32,033 bases of DNA. It comes from Bacillota bacterium. Lineage in GTDB: Bacteria > Bacillota > Clostridia > Peptostreptococcales > Anaerovoracaceae. This document shows, in pieces, positions 1-7,512 of this stretch. The translations under genes were made by a program, and so were the position numbers. The stretch spans positions 1-32,033 of the forward strand of contig JAAWDW010000049.1 of NCBI GenBank assembly GCA_022793975.1, in the 5' to 3' direction. Under the pieces are notes generated by a model. The model saw only the letters and a program-made list of their open reading frames with translations. It made no database searches and was not told the DNA's origin. The first letter of the stretch is position 1; each line of letters begins with the position of its first letter.

Positions 1-29
1 CAGTGTATCGAATCGTATATTCGCGGAGC

Positions 30-104
30 CTATGACATATTGAAAAGAAAATCGGAATTTAAATTCAAACTGCCATTTTCATTTTTTTCATTTATATTAG
101 CCAT
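30..104 (-). pseudogene. 24-codon divergent ORF, possible truncated histidine kinase start
   Basis: This is a minus-strand ORF starting at ATG 104 with GGAG at 111-114 (6-nt spacing) and a clear promoter at 142-170. The peptide begins MANINEKNENGS and ends SDFLFNMS before an in-frame TAG at 30-32. FLFNMS is the usual lead-in to the H-box of clostridial histidine kinases (FLFNMSHDIRTP), and the stop falls exactly where the His should be. Continuing in the other two frames to the window edge does not restore the H-box. It may be the remnant of a kinase gene broken at that point or a genuine small peptide with a chance resemblance. The expression signals are convincing; the identity is an inference from a short match. 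Confidence 0.4.
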
Positions 105-141
105 TTTATACTCCAAAAAACTGAGTAAAGAAAACTAAATT

Positions 142-170
142 ATTATACATCGAAATTGCACTTATTTCAA
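142..170 (-). promoter_or_regulatory. Sigma-A promoter for the divergent short ORF
   Basis: On the minus strand, -35 TTGAAA (165-170) is followed after exactly 17 nt by -10 TATAAT (142-147). It lies about 40 nt upstream of the ATG at 104. It matches the consensus closely and is back to back with the rightward kinase promoter at 232-261. Confidence 0.65.
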
Positions 171-231
171 GAACATTGCCCTAAAATAAGGGAAATATCG
201 TTGCCGGAGGGCCTGCATTTTACTGTATCTA

Positions 232-261
232 TTGACTTGCACGGGAAATATTAGGTATAAT
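232..261 (+). promoter_or_regulatory. Sigma-A promoter for the kinase-led gene string
   Basis: -35 TTGACT (232-237) and -10 TATAAT (256-261) are separated by 18 nt, about 40 nt upstream of the kinase start. No other equally good promoter was noticed inside the closely packed genes that follow, so it probably drives the whole 303-11296 unit. Confidence 0.65.
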
Positions 262-302
262 GTATCATAATAGTAGTATTTTTTGGAGAAGGAGATATAT
301 AG

Positions 303-2045
303 ATGTGGCAAATAGGCGAATCGCCGTATAATTTTCTATATATTGCAGCGGTATTAATTCTTATTTGGCTGGCACTTTCGGTGGGAACGGTTGTTGTTAA
401 AATGCGCCGGACAGAGAAAGAAAGCAGCCGTAGTTTTAAATACGAAAAAATGTTTTTTGAAGATGTATACAATTCGGAAGCTATTGTATATATGATGATT
501 TCTAAGGAAGATAAAAAACTTCTTTATCTAAGTAAAAATGCGGAACGAATATGGGGCATTTCCGAAGATAGGATTCGTACAGATATAGAAGTGCTGGAAA
601 GCCTTGCGGAAAAAGAATACCGCAGGGATTTTATGCAGAAGTGGAAAGAATGGGATGAAAAAGAAGAGCTTATACATAATTTTGTTGTTTCGGGTAACGG
701 CAAAGAAGTATGGTATGAACTTACGGTAACATTATCTCAGGATAAAAGCGCATATCTTTTCCGATTCCGCGAGAATACATATGAACAGGCGGAAATAAAA
801 AGTCTCAGAGATGAAATACACAAAGCGGAAATGGACGTCAAATATAAGACGGACTTTTTATCGAATATGTCACATGAAATTCGTACGCCTATGAATGGAA
901 TTCTCGGAATGCTTGCCTTAAGCAAAATGAGCGCCGGAAGAATGGATGAACACTGTAAGAGCACCGAAGAATATAAGGCAATCGCAGAATATCTGGAAAA
1001 GGCGGAAAGTTTGTCGCAGTTCCTTCTTGGGCTTATAAACGATATTCTTGATATGTCGCGTATAGAGAGTGGAAAGATGGAACTTGCGCGTGAGCCGTTT
1101 GACTTGTTTGAATTTGCGGAGAAGCTCAGAGCGATGTTCCAAAAGACGATCGAAGAAAAAGGCGTTGCATTTAAAATGGAACTGCTTGATTTTGATGTAC
1201 GGCGCGTAATAGGGGACGAACTGAGACTGTCTCAGGTAATTGTTAATTTTCTTTCAAATGCGGTAAAGTTTACATCTGCCGGCGGAGAAATTTCGGTAAC
1301 ATTTCGACAAATGAACAGAATGGACGGCAAAGTTCATTTTATGATCAGGGTACGCGATACGGGGAAAGGTATTTCCCCGGAATTTTTAAAGCGTATTTTT
1401 AAGCCTTTTGAGCAGGAGACAGCCACAATTGCCAAAAGTCACGGCGGAAGCGGTCTGGGAATGGCCATTGCCGATAATATGGTAAGGCTTATGAACGGTC
1501 AGATAGTGGTAGACAGTGAAGTTGGAAAGGGAAGTGATTTCAGCGTTTACCTTGCACTTCCGGTTGATGAATCACAGCCGCAGGGAAATACAGACAATGA
1601 AATTTTCACAAAAGACAGCCCGGCAGCCAAAGAAGACATTCAGGGAGAATGCACGATAGAAGGTATGAGACTGCTTATGGCTGAAGATAATGAAATAAAT
1701 GCGGAAATATCCATAAGTATTTTGGAGGAAATGGGAGCCTCTGTGGAACGTGCCGAGAACGGGCAGGAGGCAGCGGATATGTTCACGGATCACGAGCCGG
1801 GATATTATGATACTATTCTTATGGACATTCAGATGCCTGTAATGAATGGTTGGGAAGCGACAGCGGTTATTAGGGGTATGGAAAGAGAGGACGCAAAAAC
1901 AATTCCTATTTATGCACTTTCTGCGGATGCGTTTGTTGAGGATAAAAGACGTTCTGTAGAAATCGGAATGAACGGGCATATTTCCAAACCGATTGATTTT
2001 GATGAGCTTGTTAAAACAATAGGGAGGTCAGGCAGTGAAAGATAG
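303..2045 (+). CDS. Hybrid sensor histidine kinase / response regulator
   Basis: This is a membrane-attached phosphorelay sensor kinase of 580 residues. One transmembrane segment lies near residues 12-35. A PAS-like region follows (about 45-155), then a HisKA domain with the H-box SHEIRTP (phospho-acceptor His191). The HATPase_c domain shows an N-box (VNFLSNAVKFT), a G1 box (DTGKGIS) and a G2 box (GGSGLGMA). A C-terminal receiver domain has the acidic pair in MAEDNEI, phospho-acceptor Asp508 in LMDIQMP and the conserved Lys in SKPID. All catalytic boxes look intact. There is almost no extracytoplasmic loop, so the stimulus is probably sensed in the PAS domain, in the membrane or through a partner. 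AGAAGGAG supports the ATG. The stop overlaps the next gene by 11 nt, so the two are likely translationally coupled. No separate DNA-binding regulator is encoded nearby, so its output partner is unknown. Confidence 0.9.
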   Translation: MWQIGESPYNFLYIAAVLILIWLALSVGTVVVKMRRTEKESSRSFKYEKMFFEDVYNSEAIVYMMISKEDKKLLYLSKNAERIWGISEDRIRTDIEVLESLAEKEYRRDFMQKWKEWDEKEELIHNFVVSGNGKEVWYELTVTLSQDKSAYLFRFRENTYEQAEIKSLRDEIHKAEMDVKYKTDFLSNMSHEIRTPMNGILGMLALSKMSAGRMDEHCKSTEEYKAIAEYLEKAESLSQFLLGLINDILDMSRIESGKMELAREPFDLFEFAEKLRAMFQKTIEEKGVAFKMELLDFDVRRVIGDELRLSQVIVNFLSNAVKFTSAGGEISVTFRQMNRMDGKVHFMIRVRDTGKGISPEFLKRIFKPFEQETATIAKSHGGSGLGMAIADNMVRLMNGQIVVDSEVGKGSDFSVYLALPVDESQPQGNTDNEIFTKDSPAAKEDIQGECTIEGMRLLMAEDNEINAEISISILEEMGASVERAENGQEAADMFTDHEPGYYDTILMDIQMPVMNGWEATAVIRGMEREDAKTIPIYALSADAFVEDKRRSVEIGMNGHISKPIDFDELVKTIGRSGSER

Positions 2046-5000
2046 AAAGAACATATTTATCGACTGTATAAAAAAATATTCTAAAGGAATATGTGCTGCG
2101 GTCATTGCTCTTTTGATGCTTTTTGCAGTTGGAAATGAAGTGTCGGGGCAGGGGATAGGCTTTGATCCGAAAAAGATTGATACGTCGTTTTCATCGAACA
2201 ATCAAGGGACTCCCGATATGACAGGGTACGACTTATCAGAAGAAGGCAGTGACCGTGAAGAAGTGAATCACGATTCGGATCGTATGAAAGATAAAGACGA
2301 AAATCCGGGATTTGAGGAAAATGTGAGCGAACAGGGCAGTGAAGATATTGTACTGCCGAATGGAATCACGGAAGGTTTGAATCCGTCGGATACTATTGAT
2401 GCAGCGGTAAATCCCGGCGGAACGGATAACGATGCAGATAATCCGTATGGCGTGACGGATGGGAATCAAAAGCCGGAAGATAAAGAGGAAAAACCGGGGA
2501 CATCAGGTGATAAAAAACCTTCGGGAGACAATGATCAGGACTCAGACTCAAATAAAGACAAAGTATCGGTTATTGTAAACGGAGAGAAAAAGGAATTTGC
2601 AAGCGAGGACGAGGCGCTTTTGTGGTTTGCCGAAAATGCCGGCAAGAATGATAGTGAGCAGTTTTTTGAAGGTTTTGTTAAAGATGAGAACGGAAATATT
2701 GTTCCCAGCTATACAGACAAAGAAAATTTTGACGGCAGTTCAAGCGGAGATATTTCATACGGATATACGGGTGACAGCGGTATTTTTGTCGTACCGAGCG
2801 GAATGACTATGCTTGACCTTGACTTTGCCGATACGAATGCAAGTCAAAAGATAAAGACTATTGTAATTTCGAAGACGATAACGGATATCAATATAGGCTC
2901 ATTGGGAAATTCTTTCAGCTCTCTCGAAAAATTTGTAGTATCGACCGACAATCCGAATTTTACAAGTAAGGACGGAGTACTGTACCGTAAAACAGAAGAC
3001 GGTTTGGTGCTCTATATGCTGCCGGCGGCAAAGAAAGAGATTAAAGAATGGCCGGAAAATGTTATTTCGGTAAGAGAAAATTCATGTTACGCTTCATCCG
3101 CTGAAAAAATAGAATTTCCGGATACAGTTAAAGGAATAGGAGCTTTTGCGTTCCTGGAGTCGGTTATAGGAGAAATTGTAATTCCGGAAAATACCGCAAG
3201 TATAGGCAACGCCGCATTCGGGTTTAAAAATTCGGAAGAACCGCATAAAATTGCAGTAAAAGCGGCGATACCGCCGAAAGTGGAAAGCGGGACATTCAGG
3301 TATATGACGTCAAAAGACAATCCGGCAACGGAAATAATTGTTCCGAGTTCACAGGATGATTCTGTATATATGGAATATTTGCTGAACTGGGGAAATATCA
3401 TTTCCGGACTTTATGGCAGGGAAAATGTACAAAAGATACTCAAAACCGCGGACGGTGCGCAGGATCGCTTTGAATATTACGAAGAAAACGGAACAGTATT
3501 TTGGCGCAAAATCGGAGAAGACGTTCCATTTATAATGGAAGACAGTCTCGGAGTGTATAAATTTAATGAAGCAGGAGGCAAGGTGCTTTACAGATGCACG
3601 ACAACAAGCGCGGTAGTGAATTTGGCAGGGACCGATATCGCGGCAGTGGCAGAAGGCGCGTTTGATGGCTGTGCAGGGCTTGTGGGCATACGTCTGCCTG
3701 AAAATCTGACGGTACTGCCGGATAATGTTTTTGCAAACAATAAAAATCTGAGGGCTGTTATATCGTACGCACTGTTTCCGCAGACTGAAATTTTGGGCGC
3801 CCCGGAAACATGCGCGGTATGTGTAAGGCCTGAAGCATTCGAAAGCTATAAAGAGGCTTGGGGAGGACAGGTGCGCAGAATAATCGGAACATCTGAAACG
3901 TATTCGCTGCTTTCATCAGGAGTTTTGCTTGATATGGCGAACGCGCGGATACTTGATGTGCCGAAAGACCTAAGGAGTTTTAATGTTCCGAGTTATGTTA
4001 CTATGATTTATGATGAAGCGTTTGCGGGCAATACGGCACTGATGTCAATAACAATACCGGCAAAAGTAACAAGCATAGGAGAAAGAGCTTTTGCAGACTG
4101 TACGGCGCTGAGGACTGTTACGTATCAGACAGCGGTGGCAGTACCGGATTCATGTTTTGAGAACTGCAATGTACTTACTGCTTTTAATGCATCCGGAAGC
4201 GGACATAATCTTAAAAGCATAGGGAACAGAGCGTTTTACGGCTGCGAGAAATTAAATACAGTGCTGTATTACAGCTATACATCATCAAACGGGCAGAATA
4301 TATATTATTACTATTATCTTGAGAATATAGGTGAAGAAGCATTTTACGGCTGCAGTTCGATGACGTACGCTTACCTTCACAGCTCTGTAAAAAATGTAGG
4401 GGAAGGAGCTTTTGCTGAAAGCGGTATTGCTGCTATGGATTGGTACACAGCAGCGTCGGTACCGGACTTATGTTTTGAAAGCTGCGTAGATCTTAAAACG
4501 TTTAACGGACAGGGAGACGGACATCTTCTTAGAAGTATAGGAAACAGAGCGTTTTACGGCTGCAGCTCTCTCGATACGATGTTGTATTACAGTTATGCAG
4601 TGGATGGAAAGAATTATATATATTATTACTTGCTTGAAAATGTAGGGGAAGAGGCATTTTACGGCTGCAGTTCGATGACATACGTATATTTGCACAGCTC
4701 TGTTGCAAATGTCGGCGGCAGGGCGTTTGCGGAAAGCGGGCTGGTACAGCTGTATTGGTATACGCAGACTCCTGTGGCGGACGAATGTTTTAAAGACTGC
4801 GAGGCTTTAAGCACAATAGGCTGGGGAGGAACAGCAGCTACAAATCCATCAGGTTTCGGAAGGGAAGCATTTTACGGATGTACAGGATTTTCTGAGTTCA
4901 AAGTACCGAAAGAAGCGTTCTTTGTGGGGGATGAAGCGTTCGGCGGCAGAAACGCGGTGCCGCTGAAACTGGTATTTACATCACAGGAGCCTCCGAAACT

Positions 5001-5355
5001 CGGAGTACTAGGACAGAAAGACGGACTTACAATTTATGTGCCCGATTCACAGGAAGCGGGTGATATGGTGTATGCCGCTTATCTTAATTCTTGGATAGAT
5101 GTGCTTGGAGATAAGTGGGCAGAGATATTGAAGACAGAGGATGGTGCCGAAAACAGGGTGACACCGCATCTTCCTGAGCCGCCCGAAGCGGTGGAAGCGG
5201 AAGCTGTAATGCCTGAAAATACAGAGCCAGATTATACAGCACCTGAAGAAGATGTAAATGATGCGGAAGATGAGGAAGGCTATGAAAATATAAAATCTGA
5301 AGAAGCAGAAGACAGTAATACGAATACTGCACCCGTAGATGATGAAGAGGAGTAA
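2035..5355 (+). CDS. Secreted BspA-like leucine-rich-repeat protein
   Basis: This is a large surface or secreted protein of 1106 residues. A signal peptide or membrane anchor lies near residues 17-40 (ICAAVIALLMLFAV core). A long Asp/Glu/Gly/Asn-rich linker follows to about residue 175. Then comes an extended LRR_5 (BspA-type) region with recurring motifs such as SIGNRAFYGC, NIGEEAFYGC and SIGERAFADC, and a very acidic C-terminal tail. No LPXTG or SLH anchor is visible. BspA-type repeats usually mediate binding to proteins or host surfaces; the ligand here is unknown. The GTG start at 2035 sits inside the end of the kinase gene behind GGGAGG. Two nearly identical tandem blocks of about 106 residues (703-913) point to recent internal duplication. 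Its place directly behind a sensor kinase and ahead of moxR suggests a shared envelope function. Confidence 0.85.
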   Translation: MKDRKNIFIDCIKKYSKGICAAVIALLMLFAVGNEVSGQGIGFDPKKIDTSFSSNNQGTPDMTGYDLSEEGSDREEVNHDSDRMKDKDENPGFEENVSEQGSEDIVLPNGITEGLNPSDTIDAAVNPGGTDNDADNPYGVTDGNQKPEDKEEKPGTSGDKKPSGDNDQDSDSNKDKVSVIVNGEKKEFASEDEALLWFAENAGKNDSEQFFEGFVKDENGNIVPSYTDKENFDGSSSGDISYGYTGDSGIFVVPSGMTMLDLDFADTNASQKIKTIVISKTITDINIGSLGNSFSSLEKFVVSTDNPNFTSKDGVLYRKTEDGLVLYMLPAAKKEIKEWPENVISVRENSCYASSAEKIEFPDTVKGIGAFAFLESVIGEIVIPENTASIGNAAFGFKNSEEPHKIAVKAAIPPKVESGTFRYMTSKDNPATEIIVPSSQDDSVYMEYLLNWGNIISGLYGRENVQKILKTADGAQDRFEYYEENGTVFWRKIGEDVPFIMEDSLGVYKFNEAGGKVLYRCTTTSAVVNLAGTDIAAVAEGAFDGCAGLVGIRLPENLTVLPDNVFANNKNLRAVISYALFPQTEILGAPETCAVCVRPEAFESYKEAWGGQVRRIIGTSETYSLLSSGVLLDMANARILDVPKDLRSFNVPSYVTMIYDEAFAGNTALMSITIPAKVTSIGERAFADCTALRTVTYQTAVAVPDSCFENCNVLTAFNASGSGHNLKSIGNRAFYGCEKLNTVLYYSYTSSNGQNIYYYYYLENIGEEAFYGCSSMTYAYLHSSVKNVGEGAFAESGIAAMDWYTAASVPDLCFESCVDLKTFNGQGDGHLLRSIGNRAFYGCSSLDTMLYYSYAVDGKNYIYYYLLENVGEEAFYGCSSMTYVYLHSSVANVGGRAFAESGLVQLYWYTQTPVADECFKDCEALSTIGWGGTAATNPSGFGREAFYGCTGFSEFKVPKEAFFVGDEAFGGRNAVPLKLVFTSQEPPKLGVLGQKDGLTIYVPDSQEAGDMVYAAYLNSWIDVLGDKWAEILKTEDGAENRVTPHLPEPPEAVEAEAVMPENTEPDYTAPEEDVNDAEDEEGYENIKSEEAEDSNTNTAPVDDEEE
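4141..4773 (+). repeat. Two tandem ~105-codon repeats inside the BspA-like gene
   Basis: Unit 1 covers 4141-4458 (318 nt) and unit 2 covers 4459-4773 (315 nt). Each encodes a block starting near VPDxCFExC, then SIGNRAFYGC, a Tyr-rich stretch, GEEAFYGCSSMTY, LHSSVxNVG and AFAESG. A third, degenerate unit begins at 4774 (VADECFKDC). One codon differs in length in the Tyr-rich part. The two blocks are similar at DNA level, so copy number could change by slippage or recombination. Confidence 0.8.
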
Positions 5356-5363
5356 GAACAGCA

Positions 5364-6311
5364 ATGATAATTAAACAATCCGAACAGATTATGAGAGAAG
5401 TCGGCAAAGTGCTTATGGGTAAAGGGGAAATAATAGAGAAAGTCCTTATGGCTATTTATGCCGGCGGGCATATACTCCTTGAAGATACGCCAGGTGTGGG
5501 TAAGACGACACTGGCGCTCGGATTTTCCAAAGCACTGGGCATGGATTATAAGCGTATACAGTTTACGCCGGATACAATGCCTTCCGATATCATAGGTTAC
5601 ACGATGCCGGGGCAGGAAAACGGCGAAACGGTATATAAAGCAGGAGCCGTACATACAAATTTGTTTCTGGGAGATGAAATAAACCGTACTTCTCCGAAGA
5701 CCCAGTCAGCTCTTCTGGAAGCTATGGAAGAAGGAAATGTAACGGTAGACGGTGTCACTTACTTGCTTCCGAAACCGTTTATATGTATAGCGACTCAGAA
5801 TCCTGTAGGAATGTCGGGTACGCAGCCGCTGCCTGAAGCACAGCTTGACAGATTTATGATAAGGACTTCCATAGGGTATCCGAGCACGGAAGATCAGATA
5901 CGAATACTTGATGAAAAGAGACATCAAAATACAATGGATGAAGTAAAAGCTGTGGTGACACGGGATATGGTAATAGAAGTGCAGAACTATTTATCGACCA
6001 TAAGAATGACGGAAGCCGTGCTTCGTTATATGACGATTTTATGCGAACGTACAAGGCAGGACAGCGGAGTAGAACTTGGAGTGAGTCCGCGCGGAATTAT
6101 TGCTCTGTCGCGTATGGCGAGGGCGAAAGCGCTTCTTGATGAACGTGATTATGTAGTACCTGAGGATGTACGCGCGGTGTTTAAAGACGTATGCGCTCAC
6201 CGTGTAATACTGCGCCCGCAGGCGAGAATGGAAGGCCGTACTGTCGAGTCGCTGCTTGATGAGATTATGCAGTCTACGGAAGTGCCGGAAATGTATGAAA
6301 AAAAGAGATAG
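5364..6311 (+). CDS. MoxR-family AAA+ ATPase
   Basis: This is a 315-residue AAA+ ATPase of the MoxR class, thought to act as a chaperone-like remodeler of proteins encoded next to it. The Walker A motif is TPGVGKTT (near residue 40) and the Walker B is LFLGDEINR. Downstream, the sensor segment ATQNPVG and an arginine-containing LDRFM motif are typical of the family, and the length fits. It starts 9 nt after the BspA-like stop, with AGAGGAG overlapping that stop codon, and is followed after 3 nt by the DUF58 gene. MoxR-DUF58-transglutaminase is a very common bacterial gene order, so the three proteins very likely work together at the membrane. No substrate can be named from sequence. Confidence 0.93.
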   Translation: MIIKQSEQIMREVGKVLMGKGEIIEKVLMAIYAGGHILLEDTPGVGKTTLALGFSKALGMDYKRIQFTPDTMPSDIIGYTMPGQENGETVYKAGAVHTNLFLGDEINRTSPKTQSALLEAMEEGNVTVDGVTYLLPKPFICIATQNPVGMSGTQPLPEAQLDRFMIRTSIGYPSTEDQIRILDEKRHQNTMDEVKAVVTRDMVIEVQNYLSTIRMTEAVLRYMTILCERTRQDSGVELGVSPRGIIALSRMARAKALLDERDYVVPEDVRAVFKDVCAHRVILRPQARMEGRTVESLLDEIMQSTEVPEMYEKKR

Positions 6312-6314
6312 ATT

Positions 6315-7484
6315 ATGAAAAAATATAGGATTGTTTATCTGGTTTCCACGATATTAATTCTGCTTTGCGGATTGTTTGGCGGAGTAAAATCGGCGCCTGT
6401 AATATTGGCGGTAATGGCGGTGCTTCCTATACTTTCCGGCGCGGGCTTTTATATTTCGCTAAGAGGGATTTCGCTTTCGCTGGAAGGCGGAGGTTTCTGT
6501 CGTTCAGGTCAGGATATGAATATAAAACTCATACTTAAATGTCCCCGCCCATGTGCGGTCGGAAACATTAAAGCAGATATAGTATGCAGGAATAATGTTT
6601 TTAACACAGAAAAAGAAATGCCGTATATGCTGGAACTCGGAAGAGGGCGCAGGCATGAATATAGCGTTCCTTTGGATACAAACATATGCGGACTCAGGAC
6701 AATTAAAATCCGTGAAATGATATGCTATGATTTTCTCGGACTTTTTTCGCATATAAAACCATTGCGGGAGGAAGTTACATGTATTGTATATCCGTATGAA
6801 GCGAAGATGTATGTGGAATTCCGTAAAAATACAGAGCGCGAACAGCCAGGTGATATTTATGACGGTAAGAAAAGCGGCACCGATGTGAGTGAGGTATTCG
6901 GACTGCGTGAATATGCGGAGGGTGATTCGCTGCAGAGTATACACTGGAAGCTGTCGGGAAAAATGAATAAACTCATCGTACGTGAATTCGGACGTCCGGT
7001 TAATTATCATACACTTGTACTTTTATCTCCTTCGTTTTTATACAGCAGTATAGAAGTCGAAGAAAAGACTGTAAACGGTGTTTTTGATCTCGGAGTATCG
7101 CTGAGTCACGCGCTGTTAAATCAAAATATAGCACATTTTGTCGGCTGCTTTGACGGAGGTGAAATACATTGCATTCCTGTGGACTCACCCGCAAGTTATG
7201 AAAATATGCTTATAAATCTTATGAATCGTCCTTTGCAGAAAAACGGCGACGATACGATGATTGCATTTATAGACAGGCAGATGCACAGGCAGTATACAAA
7301 GGTGCTTTATGTGGCAGGCGGTATCAATGAAAAAATTGCGCAGAATTTATCTGAAATGATAGATTTAACAGTTATTCAGGCAGCAGAGGGCGGTTCGGTA
7401 CATTTTGCAGGAGGACGCGCTTATGAATCGGTGGGAATCCCTATAGAAAATATACGAAAGGCAGAATATGTTATTCCGCTTTAA
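6315..7484 (+). CDS. DUF58 domain membrane protein
   Basis: This 389-residue protein has two closely spaced N-terminal transmembrane segments (about residues 5-25 and 27-50) followed by a mostly cytoplasmic part. The DUF58 signature lies near residues 178-226 and includes FGLREYAEGDSLQSIHWKLS and a following VREFGRP. DUF58 proteins contain a vWA-like fold and occur next to MoxR ATPases, which probably remodel them. Their biochemical role is unproven. The gene begins 3 nt after moxR, with only a weak ribosome binding site (AGAG), consistent with coupled translation. The assignment to DUF58 is secure; the function is inferred from context. Confidence 0.88.
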   Translation: MKKYRIVYLVSTILILLCGLFGGVKSAPVILAVMAVLPILSGAGFYISLRGISLSLEGGGFCRSGQDMNIKLILKCPRPCAVGNIKADIVCRNNVFNTEKEMPYMLELGRGRRHEYSVPLDTNICGLRTIKIREMICYDFLGLFSHIKPLREEVTCIVYPYEAKMYVEFRKNTEREQPGDIYDGKKSGTDVSEVFGLREYAEGDSLQSIHWKLSGKMNKLIVREFGRPVNYHTLVLLSPSFLYSSIEVEEKTVNGVFDLGVSLSHALLNQNIAHFVGCFDGGEIHCIPVDSPASYENMLINLMNRPLQKNGDDTMIAFIDRQMHRQYTKVLYVAGGINEKIAQNLSEMIDLTVIQAAEGGSVHFAGGRAYESVGIPIENIRKAEYVIPL

Positions 7485-7497
7485 AAGGAAGCGGCCG

Positions 7498-7512
7498 ATG
7501 ATAAAAATATGA
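7498..7512 (+). other. Four-codon minicistron overlapping the next start
   Basis: AAGGAAG (7485-7491) is placed 6 nt before an ATG at 7498 that encodes only Met-Ile-Lys-Ile and stops at TGA 7510-7512. That stop overlaps the ATG of the transglutaminase-like gene (7509) as ATGA. The long gene has no ribosome binding site of its own at normal distance. This suggests translation by termination-reinitiation, though chance is possible. Confidence 0.35.

Noticed and set aside
303..2045. Frameshift or loss of activity in the hybrid kinase
   Set aside because: H, N, G1, G2 and receiver Asp motifs are all present in one frame at normal spacing.
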